DNA from: Sulfitobacter sp. W027
GTDB taxonomy: Bacteria > Pseudomonadota > Alphaproteobacteria > Rhodobacterales > Rhodobacteraceae
Reading direction: 5' to 3'
DNA: 64,000 nt
Assembly (NCBI RefSeq): GCF_025143985.1
Contig: NZ_CP083564.1
Span: 2,233,501 to 2,297,500, forward strand
Made by a program: the position numbers and the translations under genes. The notes beneath the pieces are model-generated. The model saw only the letters and a program-made list of their open reading frames with translations. It did no database searches and was not told the origin of the DNA. Below, piece by piece: positions 7,400 through 17,053 of the stretch. Each line of letters opens with the position of its first letter. Within the stretch, counting starts at the first letter, position 1.

Positions 7400-10328
7400 G
7401 GGCGCGCCCTCCTTCCGGGTCCACAAAGACCGGGGCGCAGATCTCCACCTCGGCCTCGATTTCGCGCAGATGGTCGACCATGCGCATCACCTCCCCATAC
7501 CGTGCGCGGCCCCGGGTAACAAAGCCCAGCCCGACAAAGGTACCGACATCCGGCGCAAAACCGACCGAAGTCGTATGCCCCTGCACATTCTCGCGCATGG
7601 CCACGGCCCCGGCCTCGAACAGAAACGCCCCTGCGGTCAACTGCTTCACCGCGCCCACAGGCCGCAGCCCCACCAGTTGCGCGCGGCTTGGATCGCGCAG
7701 GCCGGGGCGTTCCGACATGGTCTTGCCGATACAGTCCTTGCCGTCCGACACCATGCGCTCCATGCCGATGTCGCCCGCCGTGGCGCGCCCATCAATCTCT
7801 GCATGGGTGATATGGCCCTTTTCCAACCGCAGCACGTTCAGCGCCTCCATTCCGTAAGCGCCGCCCTCCATCGCCTCGGCCCGCGCGACCAGCAGATTGA
7901 ACAGCGCCGCGCCAAAGCGCGCTGGCACCGCGATCTCATAAGCATGTTCGCCGGAAAAGGAGATGCGGAACAGCCGCCCATCCACCCCGCCGAGCCGCAC
8001 GTCGCTACAGGCCATGAAAGGAAAGCTGTCATTTTCGACCGGCTGCTCCAACAACCCATTCAGCAAATCGCGCGACTTCGGCCCTGCCACGGCAAACTGC
8101 GCCCAGTGTTCGGTGACCGGGGTCAGATGCACTTGCCATTTGGGATGCAGACATTGCGTCACGAATTCCAGATGGCGCATCACATCACCGGCAGCGCCGG
8201 TGGTGGTGGTCATCAGGTAATGCGCCTCCCCCAACCGCGCGCAGGTGCCATCGTCCATGACGAAACCATCCTCGCGCAGCATCAGCCCATAACGCACCTT
8301 GCCGACCTTCAAAGTGCTGAATTTGTTCGTATAAATCAGATCGAGAAGCTTGGCCGCATCCGGCCCCTGAATGTCGATTTTGCCTAAGGTCGAGACATCG
8401 CAGATACCCACCGTCTTGCGGACAAACCCGACCTCGCGATCACAGGACTGACGCCAGTTGCGTTCCTGCCCGCGTGGGAAATAGCTGGGGCGATACCACA
8501 GTCCCGCCTCCACCATCGGGGCGTTCATGGCAAGGCTGGCCGCATGGCTGGTGGTCAGCCGTTCGGGCGCAAAGCCCTTGCCCTGCCCGCCCGCTCCCAT
8601 CGCTGCAATCGCAACCGAGGTATAGGGCGGGCGGAAGGTGGTCGTGCCCGTCTCAGCAATCCCACGCCCCGTGGCATCGGCCAGCACCGCCAGCGCCGCT
8701 ACGTTGGAATTCTTACCCTGATCCGGTGCCATACCCTGCGTCGTGTAGCGCTTCATATGCTCGACAGAGCGGAAGCTCTCCGCCGCTGCTTGCTGCACGT
8801 CTTTCACGCAGACATCGTTCTGAAAGTCGAGCCACGCCCGCCCTTTGCCCGGCACCGCCCAGAGGGGCTTGAGGCTATAGGGCGCGTCATCGGCCTGCGG
8901 CAGGTCCACGGCCTCTGCCTTGCGGCCCAAAGCCTCCAGCGCATCCCCTGCCGCTGCCACACCCGCCGCAAGACAGCCATGGGTTGAGAAAGTTCCGTTG
9001 CAGGCCCCCGCCACATGCATCCCCGGCACCGCGCCGGGGCTCGGTACGAAGGCGTGGATCGCTGGATCCCAAATGGGTCGCCCACCCAGATGGCAGGTCA
9101 GATGCACCGAAGGGTTCCAGCCGCCCGACATGGCCAAGCAATCCACCTGTATCTTATGCTCTCCGCTCGCTGTGCGAATGGTGACCGACTCCAATTCTTT
9201 GCGCCCCGATGCTTTGCAGACAACGGCACCGTTCAGCACCGGGTAATCCGCGCCAACAACGCTGACCCCTTCACGGCTGTCGATCAGCGCGGCCACATGC
9301 ACCCCCGCCGCCGACAGATCGCGAGCGGTGCGATGCGCGTCGTCGTTGTTCCCAAAGACCGCCATCTGTTTGCCCGGTGCCACGCCCCAGCGGTTCAGAT
9401 AGGCCCGGACCGCACCGGCAGTCATGATGCCCGGGCAGTCGTTGTTGGCGAATGCGACCGGGCGCTCCAAGGCCCCCGCCGCGAGGAGCGATTGCTTGGC
9501 CGCGATGCGCCAGAAACACTCCAGCGGCGCGCCCTCGCCCCGCCGCGCACGGTGTTGATTGACCCGCTCCAACGCACCGAACATGCCGCCGTCATAGGCC
9601 CCGGTGACCGTCGTGTGCGGCATAAGGCGCACGTTGTCCGTCGCCGCCAGTTCCGCCACCACGCCCGCGGCCCACGCATGGCCCGGCTCACCGTCGACAC
9701 GTTCGTTCTCGGCATTCAGCCGCCCGCCCATCAGCGCATCTTCGTCGGCGAGGATCACATCCGCCCCCGCCCGCGCCGCCACCAGCGCCGCCATCAGACC
9801 CGCCGGGCCTGCGCCGATCACCAAGAGATCGCAAAAGGCATAGGCTTTCTCATAGGCGTCGGCATTGGGCTGGCCGCTCAGCCGACCAAGCCCTGCCGCG
9901 CGGCGGATCACTGGCTCGTAGACATGTCGCCAGAACCGACGCGGCCACATGAAGGTCTTGTAATAGAACCCCGCCCCCAGAAAGGGGGCGCCAGGGTCGT
10001 TTACCGCCATGAGATCAAAATCAAGGCTCGGCCAAGCGTTCTGGCTGCGCACCTGCAAGCCTTCGTAAATCTCTTGCATCGTAGCGCGAACGTTGGGCTC
10101 CGATGCGGGGCCAACCCCGGTGGTCACCAGCGCGTTCGGCTCTTCGCTGCCCGCGCTGAGCACCCCGCGCGGGCGGTGATATTTGAACGACCGCCCAATC
10201 AATCGCTGACCGTTCGCCAGCATGGCCGAGGCGACCGTGTCGCCCGCAAAGCCGTCATAGCGCCGCCCGTCGAAAGTAAAGCTGACCGGCGTCTCCCGGT
10301 CGATCAATCCGCGCCCTGCGATCCTCAT
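7392..10328 (-). CDS. soxA: Sarcosine oxidase alpha subunit
   Basis: A 978-residue large subunit. The N-terminal domain resembles 2Fe-2S ferredoxin-fold proteins (SFTFDGRRYDGFAGDTVASAML). It is followed by a dinucleotide-binding domain with VIGAGPAGLMAA around residue 170, and a C-terminal aminomethyltransferase (GcvT-like) half that binds folate. The complex oxidises sarcosine to glycine, giving H2O2 and 5,10-methylene-tetrahydrofolate. Its ATG overlaps the soxD stop (ATGA), and its stop overlaps soxG, so the four subunits form one tightly coupled operon. The length is normal for the family. Confidence 0.96.
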   Translation of the reverse strand: MRIAGRGLIDRETPVSFTFDGRRYDGFAGDTVASAMLANGQRLIGRSFKYHRPRGVLSAGSEEPNALVTTGVGPASEPNVRATMQEIYEGLQVRSQNAWPSLDFDLMAVNDPGAPFLGAGFYYKTFMWPRRFWRHVYEPVIRRAAGLGRLSGQPNADAYEKAYAFCDLLVIGAGPAGLMAALVAARAGADVILADEDALMGGRLNAENERVDGEPGHAWAAGVVAELAATDNVRLMPHTTVTGAYDGGMFGALERVNQHRARRGEGAPLECFWRIAAKQSLLAAGALERPVAFANNDCPGIMTAGAVRAYLNRWGVAPGKQMAVFGNNDDAHRTARDLSAAGVHVAALIDSREGVSVVGADYPVLNGAVVCKASGRKELESVTIRTASGEHKIQVDCLAMSGGWNPSVHLTCHLGGRPIWDPAIHAFVPSPGAVPGMHVAGACNGTFSTHGCLAAGVAAAGDALEALGRKAEAVDLPQADDAPYSLKPLWAVPGKGRAWLDFQNDVCVKDVQQAAAESFRSVEHMKRYTTQGMAPDQGKNSNVAALAVLADATGRGIAETGTTTFRPPYTSVAIAAMGAGGQGKGFAPERLTTSHAASLAMNAPMVEAGLWYRPSYFPRGQERNWRQSCDREVGFVRKTVGICDVSTLGKIDIQGPDAAKLLDLIYTNKFSTLKVGKVRYGLMLREDGFVMDDGTCARLGEAHYLMTTTTGAAGDVMRHLEFVTQCLHPKWQVHLTPVTEHWAQFAVAGPKSRDLLNGLLEQPVENDSFPFMACSDVRLGGVDGRLFRISFSGEHAYEIAVPARFGAALFNLLVARAEAMEGGAYGMEALNVLRLEKGHITHAEIDGRATAGDIGMERMVSDGKDCIGKTMSERPGLRDPSRAQLVGLRPVGAVKQLTAGAFLFEAGAVAMRENVQGHTTSVGFAPDVGTFVGLGFVTRGRARYGEVMRMVDHLREIEAEVEICAPVFVDPEGGRARG

Positions 10329-10597
10329 GCCATGGCCCTTTTCACATCAGACGCCAGTTCGACGGCGTGAACCGCATGGGTCACCGTATCGCGGGTGACG
10401 ACCAGCCACGCGCCGCAACCGCCCTCATGCTGCCACAGGTCGCGGGTCTCTCCCGCCGGGTTGTCGCGCAGGTGAAGGTAAGCATCCCAATCCTCTTCCG
10501 AGGCGTCGGGCGCGGGCCGCGCTAAGGCGATGGCATCGCCGCGATAATAAAACTCCCGCCGGTCCCGGCTGCCGCAAATGGGGCATTCAATCCGCAT
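10325..10597 (-). CDS. soxD: Sarcosine oxidase delta subunit
   Basis: A 90-residue zinc-binding small subunit. CPICGSRDRREF at residues 5-16 supplies the first Cys pair, and a later Cys/His set around HEGGCGAWLVV completes the usual Cys3His site. The size and the position between soxB and soxA are typical. Translation is coupled: it starts 12 bp after soxB and overlaps soxA by four bases. Confidence 0.94.
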   Translation of the reverse strand: MRIECPICGSRDRREFYYRGDAIALARPAPDASEEDWDAYLHLRDNPAGETRDLWQHEGGCGAWLVVTRDTVTHAVHAVELASDVKRAMA

Positions 10598-10609
10598 GGT
10601 CGCCCTCCC

Positions 10610-11863
10610 TTAATGCAAGTTGTGCTGAGACCCGGTGGCCTCTTCATCCATCAGACCTTCGCCCGAGCGGAACCGGTCGAGCCGGAAGCCCGCCGCTGTC
10701 TCATGCGGCTGCCCGGTGGCCATCAGATGCGCCAGCGCATAGCCCGATGCCGGCACCGCCTTGAAGCCGCCGTAGCACCAGCCGCAATCGATGAACAAAC
10801 CCTCGGTATCCGTCTTGTCGATGATCGGGCTGCCGTCGGGCGTCATGTCCATGATCCCGCCCCAAGAGCGCAGCACGCGGGCCTTGCCCAGCATCGGCAT
10901 CAGGGTCATCCCCGCCTCCATCACATGTTCCATCATCGGCAGATTGCCGCGCTGCGCATAAGAGGCGTAGAAATCCAGATCGCCGCCAAAGACCAAGCCG
11001 CCCTTGTCGGACTGGCTGATATAAAAATGCCCCATGCCGAAACTGACCACATGGTCGATCACCGGCTTGAGCCCCTCGGTGACGAAGGCTTGCAAGACAT
11101 GGCTCTCGATCGGCAGGCGCATCCCAGCCATGGCCGCCACCTGCCCCGAGCGCCCCGCCGTGACAATCGCCACCTTCTTGGCCCGGATCGCGCCGCGCGT
11201 GGTTTGCACCCCGCGCACCGCGCCGTTTTCAACGTCGATCCCGGTGACCTCGCATTGCTGGATCAGATCGACCCCGCGCTGGTCCGCGCCGCGGGCATAG
11301 CCCCAAGCCACTGCATCATGCCGCGCCGTGCCGCCGCGCCGGTGCAGCAACCCACCATAGACGGGGAAACGCCCGTTGTCGTAATCTAGATAGGGCAGCA
11401 GACGGCGCAAGGCGTTGCGGTCGAGCAATTCCGCGTCATCGCCTTGGTTGATCATCGCATTGCCGCGCCGGGCCGAGGCATCGCGCTGCGCGTCGGAATG
11501 AAAAAGGGTAATCACCCCGCGCTGGCTGAACATCACATTATAGTTCAACTCCTGCGACAGCCCCTCCCAGAGCTTCAGCGAATGGCTGTAGAACTCGGAG
11601 TTGCCCGGCAGGATGTAATTGCCCCGCACCACGGTGGTGTTGCGCCCGACATTGCCGCCGCCGAGGTACCCCTTCTCCAGCACCGCGATATTGGTCATGC
11701 CGTGATGCTTGGCGAGATAGTAGGCCGTGCTCAACCCATGCCCGCCGCCGCCGATGATCACCGCGTCATACTCAGGCTTCGGCGCGGGATCGCGCCAATG
11801 GGGCGTCCAGCCGCGATTGCCGGTCAACCCTTCGCGCAACACCCGCAATCCTGAAAAGCGCAT
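10610..11863 (-). CDS. soxB: Sarcosine oxidase beta subunit
   Basis: A 417-residue FAD-dependent subunit with the sarcosine-oxidising centre. The Rossmann motif VIIGGGGHGLSTAYYLA begins near residue 35 and continues with the ADP-binding Glu (VLEKGYLGGG) and the NTTVVRGNYI segment. A C-terminal FAD-binding block has PDGSPIIDKT and CGWCYGGFKA. In this family the subunit also carries covalent FMN on a histidine. The ATG at 11863 follows GGGAGGG; an in-frame start at 11917 has no ribosome site. It is the first gene of the soxBDAG operon. Confidence 0.96.
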   Translation of the reverse strand: MRFSGLRVLREGLTGNRGWTPHWRDPAPKPEYDAVIIGGGGHGLSTAYYLAKHHGMTNIAVLEKGYLGGGNVGRNTTVVRGNYILPGNSEFYSHSLKLWEGLSQELNYNVMFSQRGVITLFHSDAQRDASARRGNAMINQGDDAELLDRNALRRLLPYLDYDNGRFPVYGGLLHRRGGTARHDAVAWGYARGADQRGVDLIQQCEVTGIDVENGAVRGVQTTRGAIRAKKVAIVTAGRSGQVAAMAGMRLPIESHVLQAFVTEGLKPVIDHVVSFGMGHFYISQSDKGGLVFGGDLDFYASYAQRGNLPMMEHVMEAGMTLMPMLGKARVLRSWGGIMDMTPDGSPIIDKTDTEGLFIDCGWCYGGFKAVPASGYALAHLMATGQPHETAAGFRLDRFRSGEGLMDEEATGSQHNLH

Positions 11864-11930
11864 TCCGATCCCTCCCCCAGACCGGGCCACTGAACCAAGT
11901 CTGCGCGAAAGTATCAATCACCGAAAAGCT

Positions 11931-12692
11931 CTACCGAAGGGCTGCGCCCGCCGCATCGCCAAGCCGCGCCGCCATTTCGCGATAGGGGAATGGCCCGTGG
12001 CTGATCCGAGCCACGCCACAGGCCGAAAGTGCTGCGTTATCCGGGGCGGTTGGTGATTTCAGCACGTTCACTGGCAGATCGACTGCGGCGCAGACCTGCG
12101 CGATCAGCGCAGGGTCGATAAGACCGGGCACGAAGTAGCCGCTTGCGCCAGCCTCCCCATAGGCCCGCCCCCGGCGGATGGCCGCGTCGATCTGCGCGGC
12201 GTGATCTTTGACCGCGGATTGCAAGAACAGATCGCAGCGCGCGTTGATGAACAACGGCACTCCTTCTGCTTCCGCCGCCCCGCGAATTGCCTCGATGCGC
12301 CGTCTTTGCAGGTCGATGTCATGCAGACCGTCGCCGCCCACCACCTGATCTTCAAAGTTCAGGCCCACCGCACCCGTGCCGATCAAAGCGCGGATGTTGT
12401 CGCCCAAATCCTCTGGCGAAATGGCGTAGCCGCCCTCGAAGTCGATGCTGACCGGAAGATCGACCGCCTGCACAATCTCGCTCGCAACGCGCAACAATCT
12501 GTCCAGCGGCAAGGCCTGCCCATCCGCAAACCCCTGCGCTGCGGCAACCGACCAAGACCCTGTCGCGATCGCCTTGGCCCCGGCATCTGCCACAGTCCGG
12601 GCCGATCCTGCGTCCCAGATATTATACAGCACCAGCGGGTTGCCCTTGCTGTGCAGAAAGGCAAACTCCCGTGCAAAACCCTGCTGATCCAC
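11931..12692 (-). CDS. Isocitrate lyase / PEP mutase family protein
   Basis: A 253-residue TIM-barrel protein of the isocitrate lyase/phosphoenolpyruvate mutase superfamily. Recognisable segments are LYNIWDAGSARTVADAGAKAIATGSWSVA at the N-terminus, the metal-binding VSIDFEGGYA (Asp and Glu) and GLNFEDQ. The lyase loop Cys found in true isocitrate lyases is not evident, so the reaction (C-C lyase or phosphonate chemistry) cannot be fixed. It lies between gdhA and the sox operon on the same strand, 67 bp upstream of soxB. Confidence 0.85.
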   Translation of the reverse strand: MDQQGFAREFAFLHSKGNPLVLYNIWDAGSARTVADAGAKAIATGSWSVAAAQGFADGQALPLDRLLRVASEIVQAVDLPVSIDFEGGYAISPEDLGDNIRALIGTGAVGLNFEDQVVGGDGLHDIDLQRRRIEAIRGAAEAEGVPLFINARCDLFLQSAVKDHAAQIDAAIRRGRAYGEAGASGYFVPGLIDPALIAQVCAAVDLPVNVLKSPTAPDNAALSACGVARISHGPFPYREMAARLGDAAGAALR

Positions 12693-12718
12693 CGCCGAGA
12701 CCTCCCTAAATGCAACTC

Positions 12719-12738
12719 GGGGGGGCGCATGCCCCCCC
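12719..12738 (-). terminator. GC hairpin after gdhA
   Basis: A perfect 8-bp stem of GGGGGGGC and GCCCCCCC encloses a 4-nt loop 12 bp after the gdhA stop codon. There is no U-tract on either strand, so it may stabilise the 3' end or act as a weak terminator; Rho involvement cannot be judged. Confidence 0.5.
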
Positions 12739-12749
12739 GGTATGATCTT

Positions 12750-14180
12750 TTACAGTCCCTTGGCGCGGTAGCTTGCCGCCACCTTTTCGATTGAGACCAG
12801 ATAGGCCGCCGTGCGCAGGTCGTCTACGTCATCGCGGCTGTGCCAGACATTTGCCATGGCCTCATAGGCTGTGCGCATCGTGTCATCGAGACCCGACCGG
12901 ACCAGTTCCAACTCGCCCGCCCCGCGCAGATACTTCTCTTTGAAGTTCGGGCTCAGGGTCCAGCCCAGTTCCTTGTCAGCCGAAAGCCGCTCCAACTCGT
13001 CGACCACCAGTTGGTGGCGCGATTCCTCGGCGCGGCGCTGCATGCGGCCAAAACGGATGTGGCTCAGGTTCTTGACCCATTCGAAATAGGACACCGTCAC
13101 ACCGCCGGCGTTGGCATACATGTCCGGCACAATCACGGTGCCCTTCTTGCGCAGCACTTCGTCGGCCCCGGCGGTCACCGGGCCGTTCGCGGCCTCGATA
13201 ATCAGCGGAGCCTTGATGCGCTTGGCGTTGCCGAGGTTAATCACCCCTTCAAGTGCTGCCGGGATCAGGATGTCGCATTTCGCTTCAAGCAGCTTGGCAC
13301 CATCGGCTTCGCAATGGGTGTCGGGATAGCCGGTGATGGTTCCGTGTTTGGTGATCCACTGGTGAACCGCCTCTACGTTCAGCCCGTCTTCGTCATGCAA
13401 CGCGCCGTCGCGTTCGATGATTGCGGTGATCTTGCAACCGTCTTCCTCGCTCAGGAACTTGGCGGCGTGATAGCCCACATTGCCGAGACCCTGAATGATG
13501 ACGCGCTTACCCTCAAGCTTACCGCTTAGACCGGCCTTTTTCAGCCCTTCGGGATCGCGGAAGAACGCCTGAAGCGCATATTGCACGCCCCGGCCCGTGG
13601 CCTCGGTCCGGCCTTGGATGCCGCCCGCGTTGATCGGCTTGCCGGTCACACAGGCGACACCGTTGATGTCGGTGGTGTTCATGCGTTTGTACTGGTCCGC
13701 GATCCACGCCATCTCACGTTCGCCCGTGCCCATGTCGGGCGCGGGCACGTTTTGGGCGGGGTTGATCATGTCGCGCTTGATCAGCTCATAGGCAAACCGC
13801 CGGGTGATCAACTCAAGCTCGTGCTCGTCATAATCGCGCGGGTCGATGCACAGCCCGCCCTTAGAGCCGCCAAAGGGCGCTTCGACCAAAGCGCATTTAT
13901 AAGTCATCAACGCCGCCAGCGCCTCGACCTCGTTCTGGTTCACCGCCATGGAATAGCGGATGCCGCCCTTTACGGGCTCCATATGCTCGGAATGGACCGA
14001 GCGGTAGCCGGTGAAAGTATGGATACGGCCGCGCAGGCGCACGCCAAAGCGCACGGTATAGGTGGCATTGCAAACGCGGATTTTCTCTTCAAGACCGGGT
14101 GGCAAATCCATCAGCGCGACCGCGCGGTTGAACATCAGGTCCACACTGTCGCGGAAACTCGGCTCATTGGCTGGATTCAT
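12750..14180 (-). CDS. Glutamate dehydrogenase (Glu/Leu/Phe/Val family)
   Basis: A 476-residue oxidative deaminase that interconverts glutamate and 2-oxoglutarate plus ammonia. The catalytic region has VKGGIRYSMAVNQNEVEALAALMTYKCA and APFGGSKGGL with the substrate-binding lysines near residues 75-110. The dinucleotide fold has IIQGLGNVGYHAAKFL near residue 235, and ANGPVTAGADEVL follows. The size matches the short hexameric class. It may be NAD- or NADP-linked; the sequence alone does not decide. It probably heads its own transcript and links amino-acid catabolism by the neighbouring operon to the TCA cycle. Confidence 0.95.
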   Translation of the reverse strand: MNPANEPSFRDSVDLMFNRAVALMDLPPGLEEKIRVCNATYTVRFGVRLRGRIHTFTGYRSVHSEHMEPVKGGIRYSMAVNQNEVEALAALMTYKCALVEAPFGGSKGGLCIDPRDYDEHELELITRRFAYELIKRDMINPAQNVPAPDMGTGEREMAWIADQYKRMNTTDINGVACVTGKPINAGGIQGRTEATGRGVQYALQAFFRDPEGLKKAGLSGKLEGKRVIIQGLGNVGYHAAKFLSEEDGCKITAIIERDGALHDEDGLNVEAVHQWITKHGTITGYPDTHCEADGAKLLEAKCDILIPAALEGVINLGNAKRIKAPLIIEAANGPVTAGADEVLRKKGTVIVPDMYANAGGVTVSYFEWVKNLSHIRFGRMQRRAEESRHQLVVDELERLSADKELGWTLSPNFKEKYLRGAGELELVRSGLDDTMRTAYEAMANVWHSRDDVDDLRTAAYLVSIEKVAASYRAKGL

Positions 14181-14532
14181 CGGTCTCTCCTCTTCTTATC
14201 TGGCCGCGTTACCTCTGGTTCTGGGGCGCGACTCATCTGGCTGCCCTTGGGGCATGCCGCGGCACCCTAGGATGCCTCTTTGCAAGGTGCGACCTATTTA
14301 ATCGCTATTTGCAAAACTTTATCAACCGTGGGTAGGCAAGGGTCAGCCCCCCTCCCCGAACAAGGGAATACCCGCGACTTTGCAGGGGCTTTTTCCCGCG
14401 AAACCTCCCCCGTTCGCCGCCTAATGCCCCAGATGCGCCAAACTCTGGACACTTTCCCCCAGCAAAAGAATGACAAGGCAAATGCCGTCCATTCCCTTTG
14501 GCGCATGCTGCGTGCCAAAGGAAGAAAGGTTG
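14181..14532. other. Intergenic region between divergent gdh and TadG-like genes
   Basis: This 352-bp gap separates divergently transcribed genes and should contain both promoters. I see a pair of TTTGCAA direct repeats (14279-14285 and 14308-14314, 29 bp apart) in an AT-richer stretch, and a short GGCAT...ATGCC inverted repeat near 14251. No convincing -35/-10 pair, RNA gene or coding potential is visible. Confidence 0.4.
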
Positions 14533-15969
14533 ATGACGATGACCACACCACCTCGGAGTTCAGGGTTTCCCCGGCGGCGCTTGCCCGCGATGCTTCAGCG
14601 TTTCGCACGCGAAGAAGACGGGCTGGTCACACTGTTTGCCATTCTGATGATCCTGTTGATGATCCTTATGGGCGGTGTCGGCGTTGACCTGATGCGCCAC
14701 GAGCGGGAACGCTCAAGGGTGCAGGCCGTAGCCGACCGTGCGGTGCTGGCGGCGGCCGACCTCGATCAGACACTCAGCCCCGAAGCTGTCGCCCGCGACT
14801 ATTTCGACAAGTCAGGGCTGGCCGACTACATCTCAAGCGTGAAGGTTGAAGAGGGGTTGAACTACCGCCGTGTCACGGTCGATGCCTCGCGCGATCTGAA
14901 CACCATGTTCATGAGCAAGTTCGGCCAAGACAAGCTGCATGTCCCCGCCAAAGCAACGGCGGAAGAAAAAGTAGCCAAAGTTGAGATTTCCATGGTGCTC
15001 GATATCTCCGGCTCCATGCGTGAAAACGGCAAAATGGCCAACCTCCATGATGCCAGTGATGTGTTTATTGATACCGTGCTCAAGCCCGAGAATGCCGATC
15101 TGATCTCAATCTCGGTGGTGCCCTATACCGCGCAGGTGAACATCGGGCAGGACATCATGGATCAGTTGAACATCACTCAGTTGCATTCCTTCTCCCACTG
15201 CGTCGACTTTGACGACAGCGAATTTGACCTTACCGGCATCAGCCAGACCCGCAGCTATGAGCATATGCAGCACTTTGAGGCGGGTTTTAACTGGAACGGC
15301 TATCACCGCGAAAACACCGGGCGCTACGACAATATCTATAACCCCGGCTGTCCGAAACAAAGTTACGAAGAAGTGGCGACCTACTCGCAGAACGCGACCG
15401 CGCTGAAAAACCGTATCTCCAATTTCCAGCCCCGTGCGAACACCGCAATCCATCTGGGGATGAAATGGGGCGTGGCCCTGCTGGACCCGTCCTTCCGCCC
15501 AATCAATCAGGCCATTGGCGGCGATGCTGTGTTCCAAGGACGCCCGGCTGAGTATGACGACATCGACACGCTTAAGACGGTGATCCTGATGACCGACGGC
15601 GTGAACGTGACCACCCGTCGGATCAACCCGCAGGCCTATGCCAACAAAGATCACTACCGCCACTGGAGCGATTACCCCTTTTACTGGTGGCTTAACCGCA
15701 ATGTCCGCTCCAGCGAACATTACCGGTGGTACACGACCAAATACACCGCCACTCAGGCCGATAATTTGCTGGATAAGATCTGCGATGCGGCCAAGGCTAA
15801 AGGCATCGTGATCTGGTCCATCGGCTTTGAAGTGACCGACCACGGCGCGTCTGTGATGAAAAACTGCGCCTCGTCGGACAGCCATTTCTTCCGCGTCGAA
15901 GGGGTTGAGATCGTAAACGCTTTTGAAGCCATCGCACGGCAGATCAATCAGTTGAGACTGACCCAATGA
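14533..15969 (+). CDS. TadG-like protein with von Willebrand factor A domain
   Basis: A 478-residue envelope protein. A single hydrophobic helix at about residues 30-55 (LFAILMILLMILMGGVGVDLM), with a basic segment before it, anchors the protein as in TadE/TadG. The periplasmic part carries a VWA domain with a MIDAS motif, DISGSM, near residue 156 and the later TDG at about 355. VWA TadG proteins accompany Flp/Tad adhesive pili. Overlap with the next gene (ATGA) shows coupling. No tadA/tadB/cpaF machinery is in this window, so the partner pilus system must be elsewhere, or this is a stand-alone surface cluster. Confidence 0.85.
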   Translation: MTMTTPPRSSGFPRRRLPAMLQRFAREEDGLVTLFAILMILLMILMGGVGVDLMRHERERSRVQAVADRAVLAAADLDQTLSPEAVARDYFDKSGLADYISSVKVEEGLNYRRVTVDASRDLNTMFMSKFGQDKLHVPAKATAEEKVAKVEISMVLDISGSMRENGKMANLHDASDVFIDTVLKPENADLISISVVPYTAQVNIGQDIMDQLNITQLHSFSHCVDFDDSEFDLTGISQTRSYEHMQHFEAGFNWNGYHRENTGRYDNIYNPGCPKQSYEEVATYSQNATALKNRISNFQPRANTAIHLGMKWGVALLDPSFRPINQAIGGDAVFQGRPAEYDDIDTLKTVILMTDGVNVTTRRINPQAYANKDHYRHWSDYPFYWWLNRNVRSSEHYRWYTTKYTATQADNLLDKICDAAKAKGIVIWSIGFEVTDHGASVMKNCASSDSHFFRVEGVEIVNAFEAIARQINQLRLTQ

Positions 15970-16505
15970 TACAGAGAACCATCAAAGCATGGCGTCGGTT
16001 TCGCGGTGATGAGAATGGCTCGGTGATGCTGATGGAGTTCGCCATCCTGTCGCCGCTGCTCTTTGGCTGTCTGCTTATGTCGCTGGAGATGAGCTTTTAC
16101 GCCATGCGCCACATGTTCCTCGACCGAGGCTTGGATATGACGGTGCGCTACATCCGGCTGAACACCAATACAGAGATGACGCATCAGACGATCAAAGACA
16201 AAATCTGCGAGTCGGCTGTGTTTTTGGAGGACTGCAAAACGACCCTGCGCCTTGAAATGATCCGCGTTGATCCACGCAATTTCGCAACCTTTGATCAGAC
16301 CCCTGATTGCGTCGATACTTCCGAAGACCCCAAACCGGTGCGCGGCTGGAACCTTGGGGTGGAGCACCAGTTGATGCTGCTGCGCGCCTGCGCCCAATTC
16401 GAACCCTTCTTTCCGACCACCGGCCTTGGCTATGCCCTTAAGAAAGACGGCGCAGGCCGTGTTTCCATGGTCTCAAGCGCGGCCTTCGTACAGGAGCCGA
16501 ACTGA
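15966..16505 (+). CDS. TadE/TadG-like pilus assembly protein
   Basis: A 179-residue protein with the TadE-type N-terminus: a short basic stretch, then DENGSVMLMEFAILSPLLFGCLLMSLEMSFYA at about residues 17-48, in which a Glu precedes the membrane helix as in pseudopilin-like TadE. The remainder is a soluble periplasmic domain with several cysteines. It overlaps the genes on both sides by 4 bp and 1 bp. Its role in Flp pilus biogenesis is inferred from family and context. Confidence 0.85.
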   Translation: MIQRTIKAWRRFRGDENGSVMLMEFAILSPLLFGCLLMSLEMSFYAMRHMFLDRGLDMTVRYIRLNTNTEMTHQTIKDKICESAVFLEDCKTTLRLEMIRVDPRNFATFDQTPDCVDTSEDPKPVRGWNLGVEHQLMLLRACAQFEPFFPTTGLGYALKKDGAGRVSMVSSAAFVQEPN

Positions 16506-17053
16506 TGTGCGTGCTGTCCTCCATGCTGACCCGATTCAAGCGGAGCGAAGAGGGCTCGATCGCCGTTGAGACGGTGATCATGCTGCCGCTGATGTTCTGG
16601 GCCTATCTGGCCATGTATTCGACCTTTGACACCTTCCGCATGTACAACCTCAACCAGACGGCAGCCTATACCGTCGGCGACGCCATCTCACGCGAGACAC
16701 AGGCGATTGATCCCAATTACCTGCAAGGGATGCATGAACTGTTTGAGTATCTAACCCGCGGCACCGGTCAGACGGCGATCCGCGTGAGTTCCATTTGGTA
16801 TGATCAGGAAAACGATCGCTTCCACACCGATTGGTCGCAGGTTCGGGGTACCGTTCAGCCTTTGACCAGTGAGGATGTGCACAGCTGGCACAGCAAACTG
16901 CCCGTCATGCCCAACAACGAACGTGTCACCTTGGTGGAGACATGGCGCGATTTCGATCCGCTGTTCAAAACCGGGTTAGAGCGCCGCGACATCTATAACT
17001 TCGTCTTCACCCGTCCACGCTATGCGCCGCGCACGGTCTGGTCTGACAGTTAA
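16505..17053 (+). CDS. TadE/TadG-like pilus assembly protein
   Basis: A 182-residue second TadE-like protein. The N-terminus (FKRSEEGSIAVETVIMLPLMFWAYLAMYSTFDTFRM) has the Glu before the hydrophobic helix at about residues 22-45, then a periplasmic domain. The start overlaps the previous stop by one base, completing a three-gene unit. Its 3' end overlaps the convergent membrane-protein gene by 4 bp. Confidence 0.84.
   Translation: MCVLSSMLTRFKRSEEGSIAVETVIMLPLMFWAYLAMYSTFDTFRMYNLNQTAAYTVGDAISRETQAIDPNYLQGMHELFEYLTRGTGQTAIRVSSIWYDQENDRFHTDWSQVRGTVQPLTSEDVHSWHSKLPVMPNNERVTLVETWRDFDPLFKTGLERRDIYNFVFTRPRYAPRTVWSDS

Noticed and set aside
5921..7519. A 532-codon forward frame
   Set aside because: It runs antisense across dnaG, the small secreted gene and soxG, has no ribosome site and His/Arg/Pro-rich composition typical of reverse-strand frames in GC-rich DNA.
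9015..10370. A 451-codon forward frame
   Set aside because: Antisense to soxA and soxD, with no recognisable domain and composition typical of a mirror frame.
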